Source of the DNA: an uncultured Colwellia sp.
GTDB lineage: Bacteria; Pseudomonadota; Gammaproteobacteria; Enterobacterales; Alteromonadaceae
DNA length: 64,000 nucleotides
Assembly: GCA_913058145.1 (NCBI GenBank)
Contig: CAJXQM010000001.1
Coordinates: forward strand, 1 to 64,000
Direction of reading: 5' to 3'
A program made the position numbers and the translations under genes. Of this stretch, positions 19,538 to 29,959 are shown one piece after another. Below the pieces are notes generated by a model. That model ran no database searches. It saw only the letters and a program-made list of their open reading frames with translations, and was not told where the DNA came from. Positions within the stretch are counted from its first letter, which is position 1; each line of letters begins with the position of its first letter.

Positions 19538-20839
19538 ATGTCAAGAACACTTTCATTTATATTCATCATTGTACTGTCATTAATGCCAACATTCGCTTTT
19601 GCTGATGAGGGGACACTTAATGGTGCTAATACGGCTTGGATTTTAACCTCAACTGCTTTGGTTTTACTGATGACTCTGCCTGGCTTAGCACTTTTTTATG
19701 GCGGTCTAGTACGCAAAAAGAATGTACTGTCTATATTGATGCAGTGTTTTTCTATTGGTGCAATATCCTCTATTTTATGGCTTGTTGTGGGTTATAGTCT
19801 TGCTTTTGGTGAAGGTAATGGTTTTATTGGTGATTTCTCTAAAGTGATGATGAATGGCATCGGCAAAGATGTATTGTCAGGTGATATACCTGAAAGTTTA
19901 TTTATGCTATTTCAAATGACCTTTGCTGTCATAACACCTGCACTTATTATTGGTGGTTTTGCCGAGCGGATGCGGTTTTCATCAGTATTAATATTTAGTG
20001 CCTTATGGTTATTAGCTGTTTATGCTCCCGTTACCCATTGGGTCTGGGGTGGTGGTTGGTTAAGCCAAATGGGTGTTTATGATTTTGCTGGTGGTATTGT
20101 TGTTCATATCACTGCGGGTACTGCAGCGCTTGTTGCTGCCATGGTTGTAGGACCTAGACGCGGTTTTCCAAAAACACCTATGTTACCGCATAATTTAACT
20201 ATGTCGGTTACTGGTGCAGGTATGCTTTGGGTCGGTTGGTTTGGCTTTAATGGTGGTAGTGCTTTAGCGGCGAACGGTGATGCATCTATGGCTATGTTAG
20301 TGACTCATATCTCAGCAGCAGCAGGCACGTTGACTTGGGCTGCTATTGAATGGAAAAAATTTGGTAAAGCCAGTGTATTAGGTGCTGTTACTGGTATGGT
20401 TGCAGGTTTGGGTACTATTACACCAGCATCAGGTTTTGTTGGTCCTGGCGGCGCACTTGTTATTGGTGTTAGTGCGGGCATCGTTTGTTTCTATGCAACG
20501 GTATTTATCAAACAGAAATTAAAAATTGATGATTCATTAGATGTTTTCCCTGTGCATGGTGTCGGTGGTATTTTAGGGACATTATTAGCAGGCGTATTTT
20601 CAGCTACGACCATAGGGGTTTTTAGTGGCTTCGGTTTTGCTGAGGGGATTACTACTATGGCAGAACAAGTTGGCGTACAACTTATCGGTATTGTTTCAAC
20701 TTTAGTTTATACCGCAGTAGTTACCTATATTTTATTAAAACTTGTTGGCTTGATGACAAACGGGTTACGAGTTGATGAAGAACAAGAATCTAATGGCTTA
20801 GATCAAGTTGAACATGAAGAATCAGGTTATAATTTGTAA
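19538..20839 (+). CDS. amt: Ammonium transporter
   Basis: Signal peptide MSRTLSFIFIIVLSLMPTFAFA; LALFYGGLVRKKN, GGIVVHITAGTAALVAA, FPVHGVGGILGTLLAG. ORF-track start at 19433 overlaps the sigma-54 promoter. Confidence 0.93.
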   Translation: MSRTLSFIFIIVLSLMPTFAFADEGTLNGANTAWILTSTALVLLMTLPGLALFYGGLVRKKNVLSILMQCFSIGAISSILWLVVGYSLAFGEGNGFIGDFSKVMMNGIGKDVLSGDIPESLFMLFQMTFAVITPALIIGGFAERMRFSSVLIFSALWLLAVYAPVTHWVWGGGWLSQMGVYDFAGGIVVHITAGTAALVAAMVVGPRRGFPKTPMLPHNLTMSVTGAGMLWVGWFGFNGGSALAANGDASMAMLVTHISAAAGTLTWAAIEWKKFGKASVLGAVTGMVAGLGTITPASGFVGPGGALVIGVSAGIVCFYATVFIKQKLKIDDSLDVFPVHGVGGILGTLLAGVFSATTIGVFSGFGFAEGITTMAEQVGVQLIGIVSTLVYTAVVTYILLKLVGLMTNGLRVDEEQESNGLDQVEHEESGYNL

Positions 20840-20866
20840 TTTTTACTGTGATAAATTATTTTTTAT

Positions 20867-20891
20867 TAAAAGCGTCTTCGGACGCTTTTTT
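20867..20891 (+). terminator. Intrinsic terminator after amt
   Basis: aaaagcgtc-ttcg-gacgctttttt. Confidence 0.88.
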
Positions 20892-21244
20892 GATATAACT
20901 TACTAATATAATATATATACTTGCTATTCACATCGCTTATGTAGATATTAGCCATAGGGATATTACTGTCGGTTTAAATATTAAGGTAAAACCTTGTAGG
21001 AAGCGGTGTGGCTTATCATTAATCATTATTAATTTCACCTTAAAACATTCTGATTAAGATTATTAACTATATGTTGGTACCAAAGGTCTATAGTAAAATA
21101 AGACTAAAGGCGTATATGAAAATAACCACAAAAAAATTACGATTAAACCAATCGTTTTTTAAAAATAAAATTAGCATTAAGTTAACTATATTATTTAAAA
21201 TAAAAATATTACATTGAGTTTAAATAAACCTTAAGGATCTTCTC

Positions 21245-23191
21245 ATGAATGAATTGAAACTTCGCTATCCAGTATCAGAAAAAGCTAAGGCGCATACCTT
21301 TATAGACAGTGCGAAATATGATGCTATGTATAAGCAATCTATTGAACAGCCGGATGTTTTTTGGGGTGAGCAAGCGAAAGAATTTATTGATTGGTATCAA
21401 CCTTGGGATAGCGTTAGTAAAGTTGATTTGAAAAAATCTGAAATTAGCTGGTTTACAGGTGCTAAATTAAACGTTAGTTATAACTGTATTGATCGCCATC
21501 TTGAAACCAAGGCAAATCACACGGCTATTATTTTTGAAGGTGACGATCCTAATGATGATTTAACAGTTACTTATCAAGAGCTTCATGATCATGTTTGTCG
21601 TTTAGCTAACTTATTAAAAGAACGCGGTGTTAAAAAGGGCGATCGTGTTTGTCTTTATATGCCAATGATTCCAGAAACTACTTATGCCATGTTAGCTTGT
21701 GCGCGTATTGGTGCAATCCATTCTGTTATTTTTGGTGGTTTCTCTACTGAATCAATTAAAGCACGTGTACTTGATGCTAAGTGTGAAGTTGTTATTACCG
21801 CAGACCAATCTTTACGTGGCGGTAAAAGTCTCCCACTTAAAGCCAATGTTGATGCTGCTGTTGTAGATTGTCCTTTAGTGCATTCTGTTATCGTGGTTGA
21901 GCGTACCGGTGGTGATGTTGCTTATAATGATAATATTGATATTAAATACGGTGCCGCAGTCGCTAAGCAGTCAGCAGTATGTGAGCCTGAAGTAATGGAT
22001 TCTGAAGATCCATTATTTATTTTATATACCTCAGGTTCAACAGGCACACCTAAAGGTGTTGTTCATACTTGTGGCGGTTATATCTTGTATGCAGCGATGA
22101 CACATAAATATGTTTTCGATTATAAAGAAGATGAAATTTACTGGTGTACGGCTGATGCAGGTTGGATTACTGGTCATACTTATATTGTTTACGGCCCATT
22201 AGCTAATGGTGCAACTACCTTAGTATTTGAAGGTGTTCCAACATACCCTGATGCCGGGCGCTTTTGGCAAGTATGTGAAAAGCATAAAGTAAATGTATTT
22301 TACACAGCACCTACAGCAATTCGTGCTTTAATGGCAGTGGGTAACGAACCTGTTGAAAAATGTGATCTTTCTTCATTAAGATTATTAGGTAGCGTAGGCG
22401 AGCCTATTAACCCTGAAGCATGGCAATGGTATTATGAAATTGTTGGTAAAGGCAACTGTCCAATTGTTGATACTTGGTGGCAAACTGAAACAGGTGGTAT
22501 TATGATTACCTCTCTACCTGGTGCGGTTGATATGAAGCCTGGTTGTGCTGGTAAGCCTTTCTTTGGTGTACAACCTGCTTTATTTGATAAAGATGGTAAT
22601 ACACTTGAAGGCGAAAACGCTGGTTTATTAGTGATGACGGCTAGTTGGCCTGGACAGTTACGTACAGTATATAACGACCATGATCGTTTCTATCAAACTT
22701 ATTTAGGTCAATATCCAGGTAACTACTTTACGGGTGATGGTGCTAAACGTGATGCAGATGGTTTTATCTGGATCACTGGTCGTGTAGATGACGTATTAAA
22801 CGTATCTGGTCACCGCCTTGGTACAGCTGAAATTGAAAGCTCATTAGTACATCATCCAGCAGTTGCTGAAGCTGCAGTTGTCGGTTATCCGCATGAAATC
22901 AAAGGTCAAGGCGTATATTGTTACGTTACTTTGATGGCGAATGCAGAAGAATCAGATGAACTTAACAAAGAGCTGAAAGAATTTGTTGGGAAGGAATTAG
23001 GTCGTTTTTCTAGACCTGACTACTTACAATTTGCTCCGGGTTTACCTAAAACACGTTCAGGTAAAATTATGCGTCGTATTTTACGTAAAATTGCTGAAAA
23101 TGATGTAGACAGCTTAGGTGATACTTCAACGCTTGCTGACCCTGAAGTTGTAGACGATCTAATTAAAAATCGCATTATCCATGGTGCGTAA
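21245..23191 (+). CDS. acs: Acetyl-CoA synthetase
   Basis: [33 protein letters not shown], and [13 protein letters not shown] with the conserved acetylatable lysine. Confidence 0.97.
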   Translation: MNELKLRYPVSEKAKAHTFIDSAKYDAMYKQSIEQPDVFWGEQAKEFIDWYQPWDSVSKVDLKKSEISWFTGAKLNVSYNCIDRHLETKANHTAIIFEGDDPNDDLTVTYQELHDHVCRLANLLKERGVKKGDRVCLYMPMIPETTYAMLACARIGAIHSVIFGGFSTESIKARVLDAKCEVVITADQSLRGGKSLPLKANVDAAVVDCPLVHSVIVVERTGGDVAYNDNIDIKYGAAVAKQSAVCEPEVMDSEDPLFILYTSGSTGTPKGVVHTCGGYILYAAMTHKYVFDYKEDEIYWCTADAGWITGHTYIVYGPLANGATTLVFEGVPTYPDAGRFWQVCEKHKVNVFYTAPTAIRALMAVGNEPVEKCDLSSLRLLGSVGEPINPEAWQWYYEIVGKGNCPIVDTWWQTETGGIMITSLPGAVDMKPGCAGKPFFGVQPALFDKDGNTLEGENAGLLVMTASWPGQLRTVYNDHDRFYQTYLGQYPGNYFTGDGAKRDADGFIWITGRVDDVLNVSGHRLGTAEIESSLVHHPAVAEAAVVGYPHEIKGQGVYCYVTLMANAEESDELNKELKEFVGKELGRFSRPDYLQFAPGLPKTRSGKIMRRILRKIAENDVDSLGDTSTLADPEVVDDLIKNRIIHGA

Positions 23192-23216
23192 TTTAGCCAT
23201 GAATATATAAAATTAT

Positions 23217-23240
23217 GAAAGCGCCGAAAGGCGTTTTTTT
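23217..23240 (+). terminator. Intrinsic terminator after acs
   Basis: gaaagcgccgaaaggcgttttttt. Confidence 0.8.
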
Positions 23241-23479
23241 ATGCCTAAGTTTAAATGTTAAGTGTCACTTTAGAAAAGTATAGGGTATTATTTTGGTTAT
23301 TAAATTGGTGACTATATTAACGGTGATTATCCTTTTCATGTGTTTTGAATAATGAGTAATAACCTAAGCGTTATAAATGGTCACACGTTGCTTAACGCTC
23401 ATTGAGTAAATTACGCATATTAATGCGGTATAGAAATACTAGGCCGTTAAAGCAGTATCAAACAGAACTAGGAAATAAA

Positions 23480-23851
23480 ATGGAAGAATCAGTTAATGTT
23501 TTTGGTGAGCCGTTAGAAATTTGTGGTGGAAATCCCGTTACAGGTTTTTATCGTGATGGTAAGTGTAATACTTGTGAGCAAGATACGGGTTCGCACACTG
23601 TATGTATCGAAGCTTCCAAAGAATTTTTAGAATACTCACGCTTTAAAGGTAATGATCTATCGACACCTAGGCCTGAATTTGGTTTTAAGGGGGTTAATGT
23701 TGGTGATAGTTGGTGTTTGTGTGCTGCTAGATGGAAGGAAGCTATAGCAGACGATAGAGCACCGAGGGTTTATTTGCAAAGAACCCATATTAAAGCACTT
23801 GAAATAGTACCGATGGAATTATTAAAACCGTACGCGCTTGATTTGAGTTAA
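23480..23851 (+). CDS. DUF2237 family protein
   Basis: NVFGEPLEICGGNPVTGFYRDGKCNT...GSHTVCI...GDSWCLCAARWKEA; start at ATG 23480 likely. Confidence 0.85.
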   Translation: MEESVNVFGEPLEICGGNPVTGFYRDGKCNTCEQDTGSHTVCIEASKEFLEYSRFKGNDLSTPRPEFGFKGVNVGDSWCLCAARWKEAIADDRAPRVYLQRTHIKALEIVPMELLKPYALDLS

Positions 23852-23911
23852 TTATAACTACCCAAGCACCTTAAAATCACTTGGGTATTCATTTGGGTAT
23901 ATAGTAAATTG

Positions 23912-24694
23912 CTAGTTTGACATGCTTGCTTTGATTTGTTCAATAGTTGCATGGCGAACATCTTTACCTTCTACTAAGTAAATGATGTACTCACATAGGT
24001 TAGTTGTGTGATCGCTAATGCGCTCTAAGGCTCTGGCACACCAGGTTACTCGCAAGGCATTTTTAATTTCACGTGGGTTTTCCATCATTTTGGTGACGAG
24101 TAGGCGCGAAATATTATCAAACTCTTCATCAACAATATTATCATTTTTGATAATTTCTAATGCGGCTTCAACATCCATTTGTGCGTAAGCGGTTAAAGCT
24201 TTATTTAAGGTTTCACTGACATGCTTACCTAAATGTCTCAGTTCAACTAAGGGTCTTGAGCCTTCTTCTTCGGCAAAATTTCCTTTGGCCAGCTTGATGG
24301 CATTACGACCAAACTTTACTGACTCATCACCCATACGCTCAAGATCAGTGATGCTTTTAAGTACGCTGACTATTAAACGTAAATCACTGGCTGCAGGTTG
24401 GCGACGGGCTAAAATTTGTGTGCAATATTCGTCAATCTCTAATTCCATGGTATTGACTTCGTGATCACGCTCTATCACTTTTACTGCAAGTTTTGTATCG
24501 GCATTTAATACAGCAGTAAGTCCATCGTTAACTTGTTGTTCAACTAAAGCGCCCATTTCCATTACCAATGTTCTAACTTGCTCTAACTCTTCATTAAAAC
24601 GACGAGAAATATGTTTATTTAAATGCAAGTTTTTGGTGAAGCCTGAAGGGGTATCAGTACTTTCTGTTGTTGTATTTGTCATTTTATTCTCCAT
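23912..24694 (-). CDS. phoU: Phosphate signalling complex protein PhoU
   Basis: HISRRFNEELEQVRTLVMEMGALVEQQV, LERMGDESVKFGRNA, LERISDHTTNLCEYIIYLVEGKDVRH. Confidence 0.96.
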   Translation of the reverse strand: MENKMTNTTTESTDTPSGFTKNLHLNKHISRRFNEELEQVRTLVMEMGALVEQQVNDGLTAVLNADTKLAVKVIERDHEVNTMELEIDEYCTQILARRQPAASDLRLIVSVLKSITDLERMGDESVKFGRNAIKLAKGNFAEEEGSRPLVELRHLGKHVSETLNKALTAYAQMDVEAALEIIKNDNIVDEEFDNISRLLVTKMMENPREIKNALRVTWCARALERISDHTTNLCEYIIYLVEGKDVRHATIEQIKASMSN

Positions 24695-25570
24695 TTAACC
24701 GAAGCGGCCAGTGATATAGTTTTCAGTTAATTTGTGACTTGGGCGAGTGAAGATATCTTCTGTTTTACCCATCTCTACTAATTTACCCATATGGAAATAA
24801 GCGGTGTGTTGTGATACTCGAGCGGCTTGTTGCATAGAGTGAGTGACGATAGCGATGGTATATTTTTCTTTCAGCTCATCAATTAACTCTTCAATGATAG
24901 CGGTGGCGATAGGATCAAGTGCTGACGCGGGTTCATCCATTAGAATAACTTCAGGACTAACGGCAATGGTTCTAGCAATACACAAACGTTGTTGTTGTCC
25001 GCCTGATAAACCGGTACCAGGATCGTTCAATCTATCTTTAACTTCATTAAATAAGCCAGCTTTTTGTAAGCTAGTTTCAACAATTTCATCTAACTCGGCT
25101 TTGTTGTTGGTTAAGCCGTGAATACGTGCTCCGTAAGCAACATTTTCATATATAGATTTTGGAAATGGATTAGGTTTTTGAAATACCATACCAACACGAG
25201 CGCGAAGTAGTACGGGATCTAAATTTTTGGCATAAATGTCTTCACCATCAAGGGTGAATTGTCCGGTAATTTTACAAATATCGATAGTGTCGTTCATACG
25301 GTTTAAGCTACGTAAAAACGTTGATTTTCCACAGCCAGATGGACCAATTAGTGCTGTCACTTGGTTTTTAGCTAAGTCTAAACTGATATTATCAATAGCT
25401 TGTTTATCACCATAATAAATATCGGCGTTTCTAATCGACATTTTGGCATTATCAGCATAAATATTACCAACGGTTTGGCTTAGCTCGATTTTGGACAAGT
25501 CAGTTTGAGACAAATCAGTTTGCGTTGCTTCATTCACATGCCCCGGTTTAGGTATCTTTATAGCGTTCAT
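24695..25570 (-). CDS. pstB: Phosphate ABC transporter ATP-binding protein
   Basis: Walker [35 protein letters not shown]. Confidence 0.96.
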   Translation of the reverse strand: MNAIKIPKPGHVNEATQTDLSQTDLSKIELSQTVGNIYADNAKMSIRNADIYYGDKQAIDNISLDLAKNQVTALIGPSGCGKSTFLRSLNRMNDTIDICKITGQFTLDGEDIYAKNLDPVLLRARVGMVFQKPNPFPKSIYENVAYGARIHGLTNNKAELDEIVETSLQKAGLFNEVKDRLNDPGTGLSGGQQQRLCIARTIAVSPEVILMDEPASALDPIATAIIEELIDELKEKYTIAIVTHSMQQAARVSQHTAYFHMGKLVEMGKTEDIFTRPSHKLTENYITGRFG

Positions 25571-25579
25571 TATGTTTTC

Positions 25580-26935
25580 CTATCTCTTTTCAAATTTACT
25601 GCGCAGCATAGTCGCGGTAAGGTTTATTATTAATAATAATGTTAACAACACTAAAATGGCTGCGGAGGTTTTCGCTAAAAAAGCTCTTTCTGGGCTATCA
25701 GCCCATAAAAATATTTGCACGGGCAGTACGGTGGCAGAATCAACGATACTGGTGGGTACATCAACAATAAAAGCAACCATACCAATCATTAATAATGGCG
25801 CTGTTTCACCTAATGCTTGTGCTACCCCAATAATGGCTCCGGTGATAATGCCGGGCATCGCTTGTGGCAATACATGCGAGAATGTTACTTGCATTTTTGA
25901 AGCACCTAAACCTGTGGCTGCTTCTCTTATCGAAGGAGGAACTGCTTTGATTGCGGCGCGACTGGCGATAATGATAGTAGGTAAGGTCATTAAGGTTAAT
26001 ACAATACCGCCTACTAAAGGGGCAGAGCGGGGCAAACCAAATAAATTAATTATCACGGCTAAGCCTAGCAGGCCAAACACAATAGAGGGTACAGCAGCTA
26101 AATTATTAATGTTTATTTCAATAAAATCAGTTAAACGATTTTTAGGTGCAAATTCTTCTAAATAAAGCGCACCGGCAACACCTAACGGAAATGATAATAA
26201 CAAGGTAACGAACATGGTGAGTAAAGTGCCCATCAACGCGCCTTTAATACCCGCAAGCTCCGGCTCTCTAGAATCACTGGAAGTGAAAAAGCTAATGTTA
26301 AATCGGCTTTCAACATTTTCACTGGAGGTAAGTTTTGCCAACCACTGTGCTTGGTTTTGGTTAATTCTCAGCCCTGCTTCACCTTCAGCAAATTCTTCTT
26401 TAAGGTAACTATCTACGTCATCGTCAAGTCTTACCCATACCTGTGTTTTTTTATCAAACAATTGAGGGGAAGCGAGTAAGTTATCTTTAAGGGTGAACTC
26501 AGCATTACTACTCAGTAATTTTGTTAGGCTACGTTTGTCCTTTCGGCCACTCACCTCTGGAAACATTTCATAGAGTGATTTTCTCAGCACATTACGATAA
26601 TTTGCTTTGTTTAATTGCTCAGTAAGTGCTTCATTTTTAAGCCCTAGGCTTGAAGACTCACTAATATCAAGCCAAGAAGCCTGATAGTTCACGTCAAGCT
26701 TAACCCAGTGCTGATGAAAAGCCGGGAGTGCTTTTGAGGTAATATCTCCAAGTAAAATAACCACAAGTAGAAAGCCAAACAGTACGGCTGAAAGGCCAAC
26801 ACGTTTAAAGCGTTTTTCCTTACGGTGACGCTTTTTAAGGCCTAGCGAGACTCTTTCTGTGGTAGAGAAAGTCGTACTATTAGACTCTTTCACTGGTAAG
26901 TTTTTTTTTGATTTGGTTATATTGTGCTTAGTCAT
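25580..26935 (-). CDS. pstA: Phosphate ABC transporter permease PstA
   Basis: C-terminal BPD permease (EEFAPKNRLTDFIEININNLAAVPSIVFGLLGL) with extended N-terminal domain. Confidence 0.93.
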   Translation of the reverse strand: MTKHNITKSKKNLPVKESNSTTFSTTERVSLGLKKRHRKEKRFKRVGLSAVLFGFLLVVILLGDITSKALPAFHQHWVKLDVNYQASWLDISESSSLGLKNEALTEQLNKANYRNVLRKSLYEMFPEVSGRKDKRSLTKLLSSNAEFTLKDNLLASPQLFDKKTQVWVRLDDDVDSYLKEEFAEGEAGLRINQNQAQWLAKLTSSENVESRFNISFFTSSDSREPELAGIKGALMGTLLTMFVTLLLSFPLGVAGALYLEEFAPKNRLTDFIEININNLAAVPSIVFGLLGLAVIINLFGLPRSAPLVGGIVLTLMTLPTIIIASRAAIKAVPPSIREAATGLGASKMQVTFSHVLPQAMPGIITGAIIGVAQALGETAPLLMIGMVAFIVDVPTSIVDSATVLPVQIFLWADSPERAFLAKTSAAILVLLTLLLIINLTATMLRSKFEKR

Positions 26936-28346
26936 ATTGTTCTCGATATTTTCTAACGACTTTCAGTGCTAAAACATTTAGACCGAGCGTGGTGATAAAT
27001 AACATTAAACCTAAGGCAAAGGCAGCTAAGGTTTTTGGACTATCGAATTCTTGATCGCCGGTGAGTAGCGTCACTATTTGAACGGTTACTGTGGTTACTG
27101 AATCTAGTGGGTTGGCGGTTAAATTGGCTGCCATGCCTGCTGCCATTACCACTATCATGGTTTCACCTATGGCACGAGATACCGCTAATAATATAGCGCC
27201 AACAATGCCCGGTAATGCGGCGGGCAATAATACTTTTAACACTGTTTCACTTTTTGTTGCGCCCATACCATAAGACGCTTCTTTTAATGCGTTAGGTACT
27301 GCGCTGATGGCATCTTCGGATAGTGATGACACAAAAGGAATTATCATAGTGCCCATGACTAAGCCAGCGGCTAAGGCACTTTCAGAAGCGACACTTAAGC
27401 CTATGGACTCCCCCATGTTACGAATAACGGGGGCGACGGTTAAGGCGGCAAAAAAACCGTAAACTACGGTGGGAATACCTGCTAAGACTTCCAACATAGG
27501 TTTAGCAAACGCACGTAATTTTGCTGAAGCGTATTGTGATAAGTAAATGGCAATCATTAGGCCAACTGGTACGGCTAATAACATGGCAATAAAGGTAATT
27601 AACATAGTGCCTGCAAACAAAGGGATTGCACCAAAAGCTCCCGAGCCGGCTACTTGGTCAACACGCATTGCTGTTTGTGGGCTCCATTGTGTACCAAACA
27701 TAAACTCTAGAGGTGAAACACTTTTAAAAAATTGAATTGATTCAAACAATACTGAGATAACAATGCCAACAGTGGTTAAAATAGCAACGGCAGATGACGC
27801 AACTAATAAGGCACGGATAATACGCTCAGACTTTTGTCTTGCTGGGTATGTCAGGCTAAACTTTCTAACTAAAACAGCCACACTGACACAGGCAATGATT
27901 AATACTAAGGCTGTTTTCAGCCAAGCGGCTTGTTGGTTTAATTCTTGTAAAGTAAATGCAGCTTTATATTCAGATGAGTTTTTCAAATCACTGCTTTGGC
28001 TTAATACTTGTAAAATATTAGCGGGTGTTTCTGAGCTTGCTATTGAACGAATGTTGTTTAAGTATAAGACGAGATCTACGTTTGATAAGGATTGAATATT
28101 GACGGGTAGTGTTGACGTGAGTAATTGTTCAACAACGATATGTTCACCGCTATTAAAAATTAGTAAGGTAATCAACGCGGGTAAACCACACACCATTGCG
28201 GTTAATAAGCCAAACTGTTGCGGTAGGCTAGTTAGTTCTTTTTTATGCCAAGCGCCCCCTGCAACTTTCAATGAACGTTGCAGACCAAACCAATAACTAA
28301 ACAGTGTTAGGCCAAGTAAAACAAAAAATAATATTGATGAATTCAT
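26928..28346 (-). CDS. pstC: Phosphate ABC transporter permease PstC
   Basis: KPMLEVLAGIPTVVYGFFAALTVAP, GAILLAVSRAIGETMIVVMAAG. Confidence 0.92.
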   Translation of the reverse strand: MNSSILFFVLLGLTLFSYWFGLQRSLKVAGGAWHKKELTSLPQQFGLLTAMVCGLPALITLLIFNSGEHIVVEQLLTSTLPVNIQSLSNVDLVLYLNNIRSIASSETPANILQVLSQSSDLKNSSEYKAAFTLQELNQQAAWLKTALVLIIACVSVAVLVRKFSLTYPARQKSERIIRALLVASSAVAILTTVGIVISVLFESIQFFKSVSPLEFMFGTQWSPQTAMRVDQVAGSGAFGAIPLFAGTMLITFIAMLLAVPVGLMIAIYLSQYASAKLRAFAKPMLEVLAGIPTVVYGFFAALTVAPVIRNMGESIGLSVASESALAAGLVMGTMIIPFVSSLSEDAISAVPNALKEASYGMGATKSETVLKVLLPAALPGIVGAILLAVSRAIGETMIVVMAAGMAANLTANPLDSVTTVTVQIVTLLTGDQEFDSPKTLAAFALGLMLFITTLGLNVLALKVVRKYREQYD

Positions 28347-28462
28347 ATTTTAAAAACTATTGTTAGAAAAAATAATGTTTGAAAAAGAAATCCAACCGTT
28401 AACAGCCTTTATTGCTAGCAACGATTGGGTATTATTTTAAACCGTTATTGTTATTGTTATTG

Positions 28463-29554
28463 TTATTTCAACACTAATGGGGAAAGAGACAATACACTTT
28501 GGCGAACTTTTGCTAGTTTTTCTGAGCCTAATGGAATCAAACCTTTGTCTGTTAAATACCCTTCTTCACCCATAGCGGCTTCACTGGTGAATTCTTTCAA
28601 AAATTCTAAAATACCAGGTACTTTGTTTACGTGCGCGTTTTTAACATAAAAGTATAATGGACGTGATACCGGGTAAGAACCGTCAGCAATGGCTTCAAAA
28701 CTAGGACCTTGACCGTCAATAATTGAACCTTGTAATTTGTCACTGTTTTGGTCTAAAAAGCTAAAACCAAAAATTCCAAATGCTTTAGGGTTAGCTGATA
28801 ATTTTTGTACTATTAGGTTATCGTTTTCACCTGCTTCAATGTAGGCGTGATCTTCACGTACGCTGTGACAAATTTCTTTGTATTTAGATTTGTTTTGTTT
28901 TTTAATTGCTTTAATCCATGAGAATTTTTTACAGCCACCCTCAAGTACTAGCTCTGCAAATGCATCACGTGTTCCTGACGTAGGAGGTGGCCCTAACACT
29001 TCAATTTTATTAGCAGGTAAAGTAGGGTTAATTTCACTCCATAATTTATATGGGTTAGCCACTAATGTTTCACTACCATCTTTAGCCGGAACCTCTTTTG
29101 CTAAAGCTAAAAATAACTCTTTACGGGTTATCTTCATTTGTTTGGTAGTATTTGAGTTTGCAACCACAATACCGTCATAACCTACAAGTACTTCAGTAAT
29201 ACTTGTTACGCCATTTTTAGCACACATATCAAATTCACTTTTTTTCATTCGACGTGATGCATTAGAAAGGTCAGGCGTGTTGATGGCGTTACTTGCACAA
29301 AATAACTTCATACCACCACCCGTACCGGTAGATTCAATTTTAGGTGTTTTAAAGTTAGTATTCTTACCAAAACGTTCGGCTACTACAGTTGAAAAAGGAT
29401 AAACAGTTGATGAACCAACGGCAGTGATAGTGTCTCGGTTACCACCTTGAGCATTAGTAAAGCTACTTGTTAATGCAACGGTTACTAGTGATAGGCTTAC
29501 TATAGTTTTCTTCAGGTTCATTTTATTTGTAAAAGTGTTCATATGATTTCTCAT
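28463..29554 (-). CDS. pstS: Phosphate-binding protein PstS
   Basis: TAVGSSTVYPFSTVVAERF, GTGGGMKLFC, PPPTSGTRDAF, SRPLYFYVKNAH. Confidence 0.93.
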   Translation of the reverse strand: MRNHMNTFTNKMNLKKTIVSLSLVTVALTSSFTNAQGGNRDTITAVGSSTVYPFSTVVAERFGKNTNFKTPKIESTGTGGGMKLFCASNAINTPDLSNASRRMKKSEFDMCAKNGVTSITEVLVGYDGIVVANSNTTKQMKITRKELFLALAKEVPAKDGSETLVANPYKLWSEINPTLPANKIEVLGPPPTSGTRDAFAELVLEGGCKKFSWIKAIKKQNKSKYKEICHSVREDHAYIEAGENDNLIVQKLSANPKAFGIFGFSFLDQNSDKLQGSIIDGQGPSFEAIADGSYPVSRPLYFYVKNAHVNKVPGILEFLKEFTSEAAMGEEGYLTDKGLIPLGSEKLAKVRQSVLSLSPLVLK

Positions 29555-29637
29555 TTTTTAATTGAATTAATTATTTTTAGACTGAATATTGTTTCTAGGT
29601 TCGAGCTCATTTTTTAACTGTGTGCAGTGTAGAAATT

Positions 29638-29681
29638 TTATGTGACAACTAAGTGAACGATTTATGACACTTATGTGACAA
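29638..29681 (-). promoter_or_regulatory. Pho box (PhoB-binding array) upstream of pstS
   Basis: Minus strand: TTGTCACATAA GTGTCATAAAT CGTTCACTTAG TTGTCACATAA, four contiguous 11-bp units resembling CTGTCAT. Confidence 0.8.
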
Positions 29682-29806
29682 TGGAATGTTTGATCAAAAT
29701 TAAGGTGTTTGATAACCATAAAGTTTGCGCTTTGACTTCATCAATCATAAGAAAAAGAGCTGCATTTATTATTTTACAAAAGGTACTGTACTCAACTAAA
29801 TATATG

Positions 29807-29824
29807 TGTAAAAATAACATTACA
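29807..29824. promoter_or_regulatory. TyrR box TGTAAA-AATAAC-ATTACA
   Basis: 11/12 match to TGTAAAN6TTTACA upstream of aroF. Confidence 0.6.
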
Positions 29825-29841
29825 AACAGCGTAACTAAATC

Positions 29842-29870
29842 TTTACGATTTTGTGTTTTTATTTTATGTT
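29842..29870 (+). promoter_or_regulatory. Candidate sigma-70 promoter of aroF-tyrA (TTTACG-17 bp-TATGTT)
   Basis: -35/-10-like hexamers with 17-bp spacing; -35 overlaps a weak second TyrR box (29830-29847). Confidence 0.5.
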
Positions 29871-29959
29871 AAGCTACAGCCCTTTAAAAGTGTAACTTAA
29901 ACTTTTCAATATTTTCTGCGCATTTTTAGTCATTAGTTTTTAGTTTTTAGGAATGAATC

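Noticed and set aside
21133-21160. Short hairpin acgatt-aaacc-aatcgt plus T6 upstream of acs
   Set aside because: Six-bp stem in very AT-rich DNA; too weak to call a terminator or attenuator.
25572-26165. 197-aa plus-strand ORF
   Set aside because: Antisense to pstA; low-complexity A/I/T-rich shadow ORF.
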